Position numbers and translations under genes: made by a program. The notes under the pieces are model-generated. The model saw only the letters and a program-made list of their open reading frames with translations, was not told the origin of the DNA and searched no databases. From Alphaproteobacteria bacterium (GTDB taxonomy: Bacteria > Pseudomonadota > Alphaproteobacteria > UBA11136), in assembly GCA_016776635.1 (NCBI GenBank), contig JADHSZ010000024.1, positions 1 to 38,904 on the forward strand: 38,904 nt of DNA, written 5' to 3'. Every line of letters begins with the position of its first letter. Positions within the stretch are counted from its first letter, which is position 1. Below, in pieces: positions 30,294 through 38,904 of this stretch.

Positions 30294-31427
30294 ATGGAAT
30301 TACTATCTTGGGTCTGGGATTACGCGATCCCCTTCCTGTTCATCCTGACGGTTTTGGTTTTCGTTCACGAACTGGGCCACTATGTGGTGGCGCGGTGGAA
30401 CGGGGTGCGCGTGGAGGTATTTTCCATAGGTTTCGGCCGCGAGCTTTTCGGCTGGGACGACGCCCTGGGAACACGGTGGAAGTTCAGTCTGATCCCTCTG
30501 GGCGGCTATATACGCATGTTCGGTGACGAAGACGCCAGCAGCCGCCCCAGCGCCGATGTGGCCGCCATGTCGCCCGAGGAACAGGCGGTGTCCTTCTACC
30601 ACAAGAGGGTGGGGCAGCGTTCGGCCATCGCCTTCGCCGGACCGTTGGCCAATTTTCTCTTCGCCATTGTGGTGCTGTCTTTCATGTTCGCCACCGTGGG
30701 ACAGCCCTTTAGCTCGACCCAGATAAGCGACGTGGTTCCGGAAAGCGCGGCCGATGTGGCCGGACTCCGCGCCGGAGACAGGATCACCCATATGGCCGGG
30801 AATCCCGTTGAAAGGTTCGAAGAGGTCCAGATGCTGGTCCAGCAGAACCCCCTGGTTACGGTGGAAATCACGGTCCTGCGCGAGGGCGCGGAGGTTGTTC
30901 TCAGCGCTACGCCGGAGGTGAAAGAAGGAACCGATAACTTCGGCAACCCCTATCGCATTGGACTGTTGGGGGTTCGCGGCAGCGTACGGGAATACATGCG
31001 CCATGACCCTCTGGAATCGGTGGTACGGGCGACCATGGAGACCTATTCCATGGTCGGGCTGACCCTTAATGCCCTGGGTGAGATGATCACCGGCACACGT
31101 TCCACGGACGAACTGGGCGGTCCTTTGCGGATCGCCCAGATATCGGGGGAGGTGGCCCAATACGGCTGGACCACCACCTTCTGGTTTCTCGCGGTGCTGT
31201 CCATCAATCTCGGCCTCATCAATCTATTCCCCATTCCTTTGCTGGATGGGGGGCATCTCCTGTATTTCGCGGCCGAAGCCGTGCGTGGTAAACCTCTTGG
31301 CGACCGGGCTCAGGAATATGGATTCCGTATCGGCCTTCTGGCGGTTTTATCCCTGATGCTGTTTGCTACCTGGAACGATCTGATTCATCTGGGATTCTTT
31401 AGTTTTCTCAAAGATATCGTCGGTTAG
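30294..31427 (+). CDS. rseP: Site-2 metalloprotease RseP (M50 family)
   Basis: RseP cuts anti-sigma factors and remnant signal peptides within the inner membrane. The 377-residue protein has the zinc motif HELGH (25-29) in the first transmembrane segment, one PDZ domain at about 130-200 (PESAADVAGLRAGDRITHMAG), and the third metal-ligand motif LFPIPLLDGGHLL with Asp318. E. coli RseP is longer with two PDZ domains; a single one is common in alphaproteobacteria. It lies 24 bp after dxr and 16 bp before bamA. Confidence 0.95.
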   Translation: MELLSWVWDYAIPFLFILTVLVFVHELGHYVVARWNGVRVEVFSIGFGRELFGWDDALGTRWKFSLIPLGGYIRMFGDEDASSRPSADVAAMSPEEQAVSFYHKRVGQRSAIAFAGPLANFLFAIVVLSFMFATVGQPFSSTQISDVVPESAADVAGLRAGDRITHMAGNPVERFEEVQMLVQQNPLVTVEITVLREGAEVVLSATPEVKEGTDNFGNPYRIGLLGVRGSVREYMRHDPLESVVRATMETYSMVGLTLNALGEMITGTRSTDELGGPLRIAQISGEVAQYGWTTTFWFLAVLSINLGLINLFPIPLLDGGHLLYFAAEAVRGKPLGDRAQEYGFRIGLLAVLSLMLFATWNDLIHLGFFSFLKDIVG

Positions 31428-31443
31428 GCCTGGGGGGGGCGGT

Positions 31444-34218
31444 TTGCTGCGCGTATTACAATCACTTGTTGTCTGTTTATGCCTTCTGGGGGTGGCGCAC
31501 GCCGCTTTTCCCGGCAACCTTTGGGCTGCCGACACCACGGAAATCGCAGAGGGCTATGCCGCGACGCCCAGTGGCTATTACCTGCCCGCCACGCCACTTC
31601 CTTCCACGGCTCCGGCCGGAACTCGTGCGGTGGCGCCGCAATCCGGTGATTTGTCGGTTCCCGCCGCCACGACGCCCAGCGGTTATGCGGTAACGCCCAG
31701 CGGCTATGCCACCACACCCGCCGGTGCCGCCCGCACCCCTTCCGCCTATACGCCTGGTGCTTATACCGGGCAGGGAGGGGGATATGCCGCGACTGGTGGT
31801 TCGACTCCGGGCGGTTACGCCACAACGCCAAGTGGCTATGCCGTAACTCCCAGCGGCGCCGTGGGATCATACCCCCGCGCCGGTGCCGTAAGGCCTCTTT
31901 TCCCGGAGACGGCGCCACGGCAGCCTGCGCCCGTGTTGTCCGGTGTTCCCACGCCTTACGATACCGCCGGGGCGAAGAAGAAAAATAAATTTGAAGGCTT
32001 TTCCTTCGACGGTGGTGACGGAAAACCGGGAGATGTGTTCGACATTATTGTTGTCGGAAATCAGCGCATCGAGGCCTCGACGATTCTCTCCTATATGGAT
32101 ATCGAGATCGGCGACTCGATCTCTCAGTCGCGCCTGAACCAAGCTTTAAAAACCTTATACGGCACGGGCCTTTTTTCCGATGTGAACATCGTCAGGGATG
32201 GCGACACCCTGGTGGTTCAGGTGAGCGAGAATCCCATCATCAACCGCTTGGTTTTCGAGGGGAATGACGACATTTCCGACGAAACGCTCGAATCCGAGAT
32301 CCAGCTCCGTCCCCGCGTGGTTTACACCCGCAGCAAGGTGCAAAACGACACCAAGCGTATTCTCGAACTGTATCGCCGCAGCGGCCGTTTCGCGGCCAAG
32401 GTCGATCCCAAGGTCATCAAGCTTCCGGAAAACCGGGTCAATCTTGTCTTCGAAATCAGGGAAGGCGGCGTGACGCGGGTGGAGCGCATAAACTTCATCG
32501 GCAACCGGCGTTTTTCGGGCAGCACCCTGCAGGGCGTGATTCTGACCAAGGAAAAACGCTGGTACCGGTTCTTTTCTTCCGATGACACCTACGACCCCGA
32601 CCGCCTCACTTTCGACCGTGAACTCCTGCGCCGTTATTACCTGAAAAACGGCTACGCGGATTTCCGGGTGGTTTCCGCCGTTGCCGAACTGGCGCCGACA
32701 AAGGACAGCTTTATCATCACCTTCACTCTTGAGGAGGGCAATCGCTACCGGGTGGGTGCGGTAGAGGTGACATCCCTGATCAGCGAACTAGAGGACAAGA
32801 ACCTGATCGCTGAAGTGGCCTCCGAACCAGGGGACTGGTACGACGCCGAAGACCTCGAAGAAACCATCAATAATCTTACCGATTATGCCGGCCAATTCGG
32901 ATACGCCTTCGTCGATGTGCGGACCAGGGTTAAGCGGGACCGTGAGAAGCATGCTCTCGATATTAACTACATCGTTAACGAAGGCCCCCGCGTTTATGTG
33001 GAAGAAATCAATATCTTCGGCAACAAAAGAACCCTGGATAAAGTTATCCGGCGTGAATTCAAGCTCGTGGAAGGCGATGCCTTCAACACGGCGAAGCTGC
33101 GGCGTTCGCAACAGCTCGTGCGCAGCCTGGGTATTTTCGAACGGGTGGAAGTGACTAATACGCCCGGGAGCGGCCCCGACCGGACGGTGATCAATGTTGA
33201 AGTGGCTGAAAGGGCCACGGGAGAACTTTCCATAGGCGCCGGCTTCTCCTCGACCGATGGCCCCCTCGGCACTTCAAGCATTCGTGAGCGTAATCTCCTT
33301 GGCAGGGGGCAGGACCTCAAGTTGGCTTTCAGCATTTCCGGAAAGACCCAGGAGATAGATCTCAGTTTCACCGAGCCCTATTTCCTTGATCGTAATCTTG
33401 CCGCGGGATTTGATATTTTCCGTATTACCAAGGATTTACAAACCGAGAGTGGTTTCGATGAAGAATCCATAGGCTTCATTCTTCGCGCCGGCTATCGGGT
33501 AATTGGCGATCTGCGGCAAACCTGGAATTACACCCTGCGCAGGGATGAACTCACGGATCTCAGCGCCACCATCTCAAGGTTTATCAGTGACAGGAGGCGG
33601 GACACCACCACCTCCTCGGTTGCACAAACCTTAACCTATGACCAGCGCAACGACCGTGTGGATCCTTCGGACGGCTATCTGCTCCAGTTAACCACCGCAT
33701 ATGCCGGTCTGGGCGGAAACGTAAACTTCTTCTCAACCGTCGGCACCGCTGCGGTCTACTACCCCATTGCCCCGCAATGGGTAGGCAGTATCGGTGGGCG
33801 TGTGGGAAAAATCATCGGATTGGGTGAAGATGTCTCTATCGCCGATCGTTTTTTCGTCGGCGGTGATAACCTCCGGGGTTTTGAGAATTCGGGTATCGGG
33901 CCGCGGGATATCTCGACGGAGGATGCCCTGGGCGGCAACGAATTTTTCACGCTTCAGGCCGAACTGGCTTTCCCCATCGGCCTGCCCAAGGAATTGGGGA
34001 TTACCGGAAACGTATTCTCTGATATAGGTACCCTGACAGGTATTGATGATTCCGGGTCCAGTCTTGTGGACAAGGATTCCATACGGGCTTCCGTGGGGGC
34101 CGGCTTTGCGTGGCGGTCGCCTTTTGGTCCGGTTCGTTTGTACGTCGCCCATGCCGTCCTCAAGGAAGACTTTGATGAAACAGAAGTATTTAGATTCAGT
34201 TTTGGAACGAGGTTTTAA
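31444..34218 (+). CDS. bamA: Outer membrane assembly factor BamA with repeat-rich N-terminal extension
   Basis: BamA folds and inserts beta-barrel proteins in the outer membrane. The 924-residue protein has a signal peptide (LRVLQSLVVCLCLLGVAHAAF), then about 165 residues of Thr/Pro/Ser/Gly/Tyr repeats built on TPSGYA, then five POTRA domains from about residue 199 (FDIIVVGNQRIEASTILSYM), and the C-terminal barrel with VGGDNLRGFENSGIGPRD (the VRGF-like motif of the Omp85 family) and a terminal Phe (FSFGTRF). Typical BamA is about 750-800 residues. The start is TTG 31444 after a run of eight G. Confidence 0.94.
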   Translation: MLRVLQSLVVCLCLLGVAHAAFPGNLWAADTTEIAEGYAATPSGYYLPATPLPSTAPAGTRAVAPQSGDLSVPAATTPSGYAVTPSGYATTPAGAARTPSAYTPGAYTGQGGGYAATGGSTPGGYATTPSGYAVTPSGAVGSYPRAGAVRPLFPETAPRQPAPVLSGVPTPYDTAGAKKKNKFEGFSFDGGDGKPGDVFDIIVVGNQRIEASTILSYMDIEIGDSISQSRLNQALKTLYGTGLFSDVNIVRDGDTLVVQVSENPIINRLVFEGNDDISDETLESEIQLRPRVVYTRSKVQNDTKRILELYRRSGRFAAKVDPKVIKLPENRVNLVFEIREGGVTRVERINFIGNRRFSGSTLQGVILTKEKRWYRFFSSDDTYDPDRLTFDRELLRRYYLKNGYADFRVVSAVAELAPTKDSFIITFTLEEGNRYRVGAVEVTSLISELEDKNLIAEVASEPGDWYDAEDLEETINNLTDYAGQFGYAFVDVRTRVKRDREKHALDINYIVNEGPRVYVEEINIFGNKRTLDKVIRREFKLVEGDAFNTAKLRRSQQLVRSLGIFERVEVTNTPGSGPDRTVINVEVAERATGELSIGAGFSSTDGPLGTSSIRERNLLGRGQDLKLAFSISGKTQEIDLSFTEPYFLDRNLAAGFDIFRITKDLQTESGFDEESIGFILRAGYRVIGDLRQTWNYTLRRDELTDLSATISRFISDRRRDTTTSSVAQTLTYDQRNDRVDPSDGYLLQLTTAYAGLGGNVNFFSTVGTAAVYYPIAPQWVGSIGGRVGKIIGLGEDVSIADRFFVGGDNLRGFENSGIGPRDISTEDALGGNEFFTLQAELAFPIGLPKELGITGNVFSDIGTLTGIDDSGSSLVDKDSIRASVGAGFAWRSPFGPVRLYVAHAVLKEDFDETEVFRFSFGTRF
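31549..31860 (+). repeat. TPSGYA-coding repeats in bamA
   Basis: Short in-frame repeats of the type ACGCCCAGCGGCTATGCC encode TPSGY four times plus the variants TPSAY, TPGGY and TPSGA. The third-base differences between units show the array is not a recent perfect expansion. Confidence 0.75.
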
Positions 34219-34221
34219 ACT

Positions 34222-34830
34222 ATGACGAAATTTTATTCAGTAAGTGCCGCCTTTTTTGTGGTTCTGGCTGCTTGTGGATTTATCTCTCCTGCGTATGCTC
34301 AGGACGAATCCACCCCCCCCGCCGCTGAGCCCTCAGGCGTTATTCCTGTTCCGAAAGTCGCCATGGTGGATTATCAGAAGATTCTTCGTGAATCCCTTGC
34401 CGCACAATCACTGCGCGAACAGCTTGATCAGATTCGCCGCCAAGAGCGCGATAAAATCGCCAAGCTGGAGGACAGTCTTCGTGATTCCCGGCAAGAGGTT
34501 GACCGCCAACGTACCGTCCTCTCACCCGAGGCCTATGAGGAAAAAGTCCGGGAATGGGAACGTAAATCGGGTGAACATGTGCGCGAAGTGGAAAAACGCA
34601 AGCGCACCCTCGATATCGCCTTTGAACGTTCGCTGGGAGAAATTCAGAATGTTCTGGTCAAGGTCATCAGGGACATCTCGGATGAAAAGAAGATCAATCT
34701 GGTGTTTACAAGAAGCCAGGTTCTGCTTGTGGATCCCGACATGAATATTACCGATGACGCCATGGCTCGCCTCAACAAGGAGCTGGCTTCGGTCAAACTT
34801 GCCACCACCCCCGCACCGGCCGGCAAGTGA
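34222..34830 (+). CDS. OmpH/Skp-family periplasmic chaperone
   Basis: This family binds unfolded outer-membrane proteins in the periplasm. The 202-residue protein has a signal peptide with likely cleavage after AYA (ISPAYA-QDE), a Pro-rich linker, then VAMVDYQKILRES and a long coiled-coil arm (about residues 62-140) rich in Arg, Glu and Gln. The end (ISDEKKINLVFTRSQVLLVDPDMNITDDAMARLN) is typical of OmpH. It starts 3 nt after bamA, its usual partner. Confidence 0.9.
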   Translation: MTKFYSVSAAFFVVLAACGFISPAYAQDESTPPAAEPSGVIPVPKVAMVDYQKILRESLAAQSLREQLDQIRRQERDKIAKLEDSLRDSRQEVDRQRTVLSPEAYEEKVREWERKSGEHVREVEKRKRTLDIAFERSLGEIQNVLVKVIRDISDEKKINLVFTRSQVLLVDPDMNITDDAMARLNKELASVKLATTPAPAGK

Positions 34831-34851
34831 GGGCGGCCTAAAAATTAAGCC

Positions 34852-35871
34852 ATGGCGGATCCGCGTTTTTATTCGGTCTCCAAGCCTCTTTGTCTCGCTG
34901 AAATAGCGGAACTTTCCCAATCGTCTCTGCAGTCGGGAGCCGACGGTAAGGCCGTATTCGACGATGTGGCTTCACTCGATCAGGCCGGGCCTTCCCATGT
35001 GAGCTTTCTAGACAACCGGCTTTATGTGGAGGCCTTCTCCAAGAGCAAGGCCGGGGCCTGTTTTGTCAGGGAAGACCACGCGGATCAGGCGCCCCAGGAC
35101 ATGGCGCTTTTGCTCTCCGATGATCCCTACCGGGCCTATGCACGTCTCGCCAGCGCCTTTTATCCGCTGCCGCCGGTGGAACCGGGCTGTCACGCTTCCG
35201 CCCATATTGATCCCGCCGCCGTCATAGGCGAGGGCTGCCGGATCGAGGCCGGCGCCGTGATCGGGGAAAAGGCCGAGATCGCCCCCGGCTGCGTGATTGG
35301 CGCTAATTCCGTAATTGGCGCGGGCTGTGTTCTGGGGGAGGGAACGCGTATCGGCAGCAACGTATCCATCGTCTGTTCCCTGATTGGGGAGCGTGTCCTT
35401 ATCCATTCGGGTGTGTGTATCGGCCAGGACGGGTTTGGCTTCGCCATGGGGGAAGAGCATCTCAAGGTGCCGCAGCTTGGCCGGGTGGTGATCGGCGACG
35501 ATGTGGAAATCGGCGCCAATACCACCGTTGACCGGGGATCGGGTCCCGATACGGTGATCGGTACCGGCAGCAAGATTGATAATCTGGTACAGATCGCGCA
35601 CAACGTTCACTTGGGGCGCGGCTGTGTTATTGTCGCCCAGGCTGGCATTTCCGGCAGCACCAGGCTGGATGATTATGTGGTCGTCGGTGGGCAAAGCGGC
35701 CTTACCGGTCATCTTCATCTCGGCACGGGAGCCCAGGTGGCCGGAAATAGCGGGGTGATGCGCGACGTGGGGCCGGGTGAAACGGTGGGCGGATCACCGG
35801 CGGTCCCGATCAGGGACTGGCACCGCCAAACCGTGGCCTTGTCGCGTCTGACCGGCAAAAAAAAGACATAA
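34852..35871 (+). CDS. lpxD: UDP-3-O-(3-hydroxyacyl)glucosamine N-acyltransferase
   Basis: It adds the second acyl chain in lipid A synthesis. The 339-residue protein has an N-terminal uridine-binding domain ([19 protein letters not shown]) and a left-handed beta-helix of hexapeptide repeats ([20 protein letters not shown] onwards). The active-site region [22 protein letters not shown] and the sequence GQDGFGFA are conserved. A short C-terminal helix ends in basic residues. It sits 21 bp after the ompH gene. Confidence 0.95.
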   Translation: MADPRFYSVSKPLCLAEIAELSQSSLQSGADGKAVFDDVASLDQAGPSHVSFLDNRLYVEAFSKSKAGACFVREDHADQAPQDMALLLSDDPYRAYARLASAFYPLPPVEPGCHASAHIDPAAVIGEGCRIEAGAVIGEKAEIAPGCVIGANSVIGAGCVLGEGTRIGSNVSIVCSLIGERVLIHSGVCIGQDGFGFAMGEEHLKVPQLGRVVIGDDVEIGANTTVDRGSGPDTVIGTGSKIDNLVQIAHNVHLGRGCVIVAQAGISGSTRLDDYVVVGGQSGLTGHLHLGTGAQVAGNSGVMRDVGPGETVGGSPAVPIRDWHRQTVALSRLTGKKKT

Positions 35872-35946
35872 TCGGGAAGTCAAATCCACGAATATGGTCG
35901 ACACGAATACAGTCGAAGACAAAGAAATTGCGGGGAAGGAAAAATT

Positions 35947-36408
35947 ATGGCGTCAGAGGAAAAAACCGAAGTCATTGATACCGAAGGCGTGATGCGCCTT
36001 ATTCCCCACCGCTATCCCTTTTTGCTGATAGACCGTCTGGTGGATGTGGTTCCCGGCGAAAGCGTTACCGGGGTCAAGAACGTGACCATCAACGAACCTT
36101 TTTTCCAGGGCCATTTCCCCGGCAGGCCGGTCATGCCGGGCGTCCTTATTATCGAGGCTCTGGCACAGACGGCGGGTGCGCTGGTCATGCATTCACTGGG
36201 ATTTGAAAGCGAAGGCAGGCTGGTCTACTTCATGTCCATAGATAACGCCCGCTTCCGCAGGCCCGTTCTGCCCGGCGATACCCTTCACCTCCATACGGTC
36301 AAACAGCATAGCCGCAATAATATCTGGAAGTTTTCCGGCAAGGCCAAGGTGGACGGAAAGGTTGTGGCGGAGGCCGTTTTCACGGCCATGATCAAGGATC
36401 CGGAATGA
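35947..36408 (+). CDS. fabZ: 3-hydroxyacyl-[acyl-carrier-protein] dehydratase
   Basis: FabZ dehydrates 3-hydroxyacyl-ACP in fatty acid elongation and balances the supply of lipid A acyl chains. The 153-residue hotdog-fold protein has [13 protein letters not shown], the catalytic His56 in [16 protein letters not shown] and Glu70 in IIEALAQ. GGAAGGA precedes the ATG. Its stop overlaps the lpxA start (ATGA). Confidence 0.96.
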   Translation: MASEEKTEVIDTEGVMRLIPHRYPFLLIDRLVDVVPGESVTGVKNVTINEPFFQGHFPGRPVMPGVLIIEALAQTAGALVMHSLGFESEGRLVYFMSIDNARFRRPVLPGDTLHLHTVKQHSRNNIWKFSGKAKVDGKVVAEAVFTAMIKDPE

Positions 36409-37205
36409 CCCATATCCATGAAACGGCTCTTGTGGATGCAAAGGCCCAGCTCGACGACAGTGTAACCGTCGGTCCCTATTGCGTGGTCGGGGCGGATGTG
36501 AAGCTGGGCGCGAATGTAACGCTGAACTCCCATGTGGTGGTGGTGGGACGCACGGAAGTGGGCGAAAACACCGCTGTTTATCCTTTCGCTTCCATTGGTC
36601 ATTGCCCCCAGGATTTGAAATATCAGGGGGAACCTTCGACCCTGGTGATCGGAAGTAACAACACCATCCGCGAGCACGTGACCATGAATCCCGGCACCGA
36701 AGGCGGCGGCATGGTGACCAGGGTAGGGGATGGCTGTCTGTTCATGGTGGGCAGCCACGTGGCCCATGATTGCCAGCTCGGTGATGGTGTCATCATGGCC
36801 AATAACGCAACGCTGGCGGGCCATGTGGAGGTGGGAGACTATGTGGTGCTCGGGGGGCTGTGCGCGGTGCACCAGTTCGTGCGTATTGGCCGCCACGCCA
36901 TGATCGGCGGTATGTCCGGCGTTGAAGGCGATGTGATTCCCTATGGCTCGGTCATGGGCAATCGCGCGGTTTTGTCCGGCCTCAATATTGTCGGCCTCAA
37001 GCGGCGCGGATTTTCCCGTGATAATATCCATGACCTGCGTACCGCCTATCGCCTGTTGTTTGCCCAGGAAGGAACCCTTTCCGAGCGGGTGGAAGACGTG
37101 GCCGAAATGTTCAAGAACAGTGATCCGGTGATGGAGATTGTTTCTTTCATCCGTGGCGATTCCTCACGGGCTGTGATCCAGCCAGAAATCGAGCATGCCG
37201 CCTAA
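36405..37205 (+). CDS. lpxA: UDP-N-acetylglucosamine O-acyltransferase
   Basis: It carries out the first step of lipid A synthesis, moving a 3-hydroxyacyl group from ACP to UDP-GlcNAc. The 266-residue protein is a hexapeptide beta-helix with [18 protein letters not shown], catalytic His121 in [13 protein letters not shown] and [13 protein letters not shown], followed by a C-terminal helical domain. It overlaps fabZ by 4 nt and lpxI by 11 nt. Confidence 0.97.
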   Translation: MTHIHETALVDAKAQLDDSVTVGPYCVVGADVKLGANVTLNSHVVVVGRTEVGENTAVYPFASIGHCPQDLKYQGEPSTLVIGSNNTIREHVTMNPGTEGGGMVTRVGDGCLFMVGSHVAHDCQLGDGVIMANNATLAGHVEVGDYVVLGGLCAVHQFVRIGRHAMIGGMSGVEGDVIPYGSVMGNRAVLSGLNIVGLKRRGFSRDNIHDLRTAYRLLFAQEGTLSERVEDVAEMFKNSDPVMEIVSFIRGDSSRAVIQPEIEHAA

Positions 37206-38016
37206 GCTGGCCATTTTCGCCGGTGGCGGAACCCTTCCAGCCCGTCTCGTGGACGCCTGCCGGTCCCAGGGGCGCGACTGCGTGGTCCTGGCCTTCGAGG
37301 GACAGACGGACCAGGAAACGGTGCGCGATGTTCCCCATTCCTGGACCCGTTTTGGAACCGTGATTACGGCCCTGCAACAGCTTCAGGCGGATGGTGTGGA
37401 AGAAATCGTCATGGCCGGCCCTATGACGCGGCCGTCGTTTACCTCTCTGATGCCCGATGCCGCCACGGCCAAGGTGGCGGCGCGGATTCTGAAATCGGTG
37501 GCAGGCGACGACAGCCTTCTCTCCGCCCTGATTGTGGAACTGGAGGATATGGGTTTTCGTGTTTCCGGCGTTGATTCCATCCTCGAGGGACTGATGGCGC
37601 GGCACGGACAGTACGGCGCCCATGCCCCCGATGACCTGGCCCGTTGCGATCTCGATCGTGGCCTCGAAGTGGCCCGCGCCATAGGCGCAATGGATGTGGG
37701 ACAGGCGGTGGTGGTGCAGCAGGGCATGGTGCTGGGTATCGAGGGTGTGGAGGGCACCGACGCCCTCATACAGCGTTGCGGTGAGTTGAAGCGGGAAGGC
37801 CCCGGCGGCGTTCTGGTGAAAATCAAGAAGCCGGATCAGGAGCGGCGGGCGGATTTGCCCACGGTGGGGGTGGAGACGGTTGCCGCCGCTGTTGCCACCG
37901 GCCTGCGGGGCATTGCCTTTGAGGCTGGCGGTGCCCTGATCATGGACGAAGCGGAGATGATCCGCGAAGCCGACGCGGCCGGGCTGTTTCTGATTGGGAT
38001 ATCGCTATCGGATTAA
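37195..38016 (+). CDS. lpxI: UDP-2,3-diacylglucosamine pyrophosphatase LpxI (DUF1009)
   Basis: LpxI hydrolyses UDP-2,3-diacylglucosamine to lipid X, replacing LpxH in alphaproteobacteria. The 273-residue protein shows [20 protein letters not shown], then GMVLGIEGVEGTDALIQRCG, VLVKIKKPDQERRADLPTVG and GIAFEAGGALIMDEAEMI, all family-specific. It overlaps the lpxA end by 11 nt and is followed directly by lpxB, the next enzyme of the pathway. Confidence 0.95.
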   Translation: MPPKLAIFAGGGTLPARLVDACRSQGRDCVVLAFEGQTDQETVRDVPHSWTRFGTVITALQQLQADGVEEIVMAGPMTRPSFTSLMPDAATAKVAARILKSVAGDDSLLSALIVELEDMGFRVSGVDSILEGLMARHGQYGAHAPDDLARCDLDRGLEVARAIGAMDVGQAVVVQQGMVLGIEGVEGTDALIQRCGELKREGPGGVLVKIKKPDQERRADLPTVGVETVAAAVATGLRGIAFEAGGALIMDEAEMIREADAAGLFLIGISLSD

Positions 38017-38126
38017 ACGCGCATATTGCCGGCCCCTTTCCCGAAGCCGGCTATGATGCGGCGTCTGTCGAGGCCTCGCCTGAGGGAATCGCACCTGGGG
38101 AAATCTCGCCCGGAGAGACCTCGCCC

Positions 38127-38904
38127 CTGATATTTATTGTGGCCGGGGAGCCTTCCGGCGACGTGCTGGGGGGGCGGCTGATGGCGGCCCTGAAATATCT
38201 CAGCGGTGGCGCCGTGCGCTTTTGCGGGATCGGCGGCGAAGCCATGACCACTCAGGGGCTACACAGCCTGTTTCCCATGGAGGAACTGACCCTTATGGGG
38301 GTGCTGGAGGTAGCGCCCCATGTGCCGGGGCTGTTGCGGCGGATGACCCAGACCGTATCCGTCATCCGCACCCTGCAGCCCGATGTGGTGGTGACCATTG
38401 ATGCGCCGGGCTTTTGCTTCCGCGTGGCGCGCCGTCTCAAGCGATGCGCCGGGACCAGGGATATCCCCATCCTCCATTACGTGGCGCCGTCGGTCTGGGC
38501 CTGGGCGCCGGGGCGGGCGCGCAAGGTGGCGCGTTTCTTGGACCATCTTCTGACCCTGCTGCCCTTCGAGCCGCCCTATTTCGAGGCCCAGGGTCTGGCC
38601 GCCACATGTGTGGGCCATCCGGTGACGGAGAGTAATGCCGAGAGGGGCGATGGCCCCGCCTTCCGGGCGCGCCACGGCATTGCGCCCGATGCCCCGGTTC
38701 TGTGTGTCCTTCCAGGCAGCCGCGTCACCGAGGTTTCGCGGCTGTTACCGGTTTTCGGGGATAGCCTGAAACGGCTAGCTTCCCGTTTCGAGGGATTGCA
38801 TGTGGTGGTTCCCATGGTGCCGGCCCTGGCCGACCATATCGAATCAGCCACAAATGATTGGCCGCTGCCGGTTACATTGTTGCGTGACGAGAAGGAAAAA
38901 TTCC
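38127..38904 (+). CDS. lpxB: Lipid-A-disaccharide synthase (partial, start uncertain)
   Basis: LpxB joins lipid X with UDP-2,3-diacylglucosamine. The frame codes IFIVAGEPSGDVLGGRLMAAL, FPMEELTLMGVLEV, TIDAPGFCFRVA, HYVAPSVWAW and LCVLPGSRVTEV, all typical, and runs off the window end. No ATG, GTG or TTG occurs in frame between the stop at 37920-37922 and a GTG at 38139, which would remove the first strand. The CTG at 38127, with GGAG 11 nt upstream, gives a normal-sized start; ATT 38025 or ATC 38088 are alternatives that would add an acidic Pro/Ser/Glu-rich leader. It follows lpxI by about 110 bp. Confidence 0.85.
   Translation, partial: MIFIVAGEPSGDVLGGRLMAALKYLSGGAVRFCGIGGEAMTTQGLHSLFPMEELTLMGVLEVAPHVPGLLRRMTQTVSVIRTLQPDVVVTIDAPGFCFRVARRLKRCAGTRDIPILHYVAPSVWAWAPGRARKVARFLDHLLTLLPFEPPYFEAQGLAATCVGHPVTESNAERGDGPAFRARHGIAPDAPVLCVLPGSRVTEVSRLLPVFGDSLKRLASRFEGLHVVVPMVPALADHIESATNDWPLPVTLLRDEKEKF

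Noticed and set aside
38051..38851. Minus-strand frames opposite lpxB
   Set aside because: They are shadows of the clear lpxB frame on the plus strand.

Overview
The window is chromosomal DNA of a GC-rich alphaproteobacterium, most likely of the Rhodospirillales. I infer this from gene content and order: birA-coaX-rnj, mce-DUF1467, proS, a single lolC/E-type permease with lolD, dnaE, then rpsB-tsf-pyrH-frr-uppS-cdsA-dxr-rseP-bamA-ompH-lpxD-fabZ-lpxA-lpxI-lpxB. The short ProS without an editing insertion, the Irr-type Fur protein and the RNase J also fit that group. No rRNA, tRNA or CRISPR array was seen.

Layout. Bases 1-17635 are a conserved housekeeping region on the plus strand: biotin ligase, type III pantothenate kinase, RNase J, methylmalonyl-CoA epimerase, prolyl-tRNA synthetase, lipoprotein export and DNA polymerase III alpha. 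It is interrupted on the minus strand by a FliD-like flagellar cap gene, yaaA and a purine permease. A 267-bp element with terminal inverted repeats sits between mce and its DUF1467 neighbour. Bases 23194-38904 are a second conserved block: irr, then a nearly continuous series of translation, isoprenoid, phospholipid, outer-membrane-assembly and lipid A genes, ending inside lpxB at the window edge.

Bases of about 17640-23010 are a lower-GC accessory island between dnaE and irr/rpsB. It holds several very small genes, some overlapping antisense; a GIY-YIG-like gene that has lost its start; a HigBA/RelE-like toxin-antitoxin operon flanked by copies of a hairpin repeat whose arms covary; a promoter-like module found twice with identical spacing; a gene-free stretch rich in palindromes that may be a structured RNA; and an IS1595-family element with two probable passenger genes and long inverted ends built from GTTGACA units.

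The most unusual points are the covarying hairpin family around the toxin-antitoxin cassette, the candidate structured RNA at 20915-21130, the histone-H1-like tail on ribosomal protein S2, the repeat-rich extension before the first POTRA domain of BamA, and an lpxB reading frame without an ordinary start codon.
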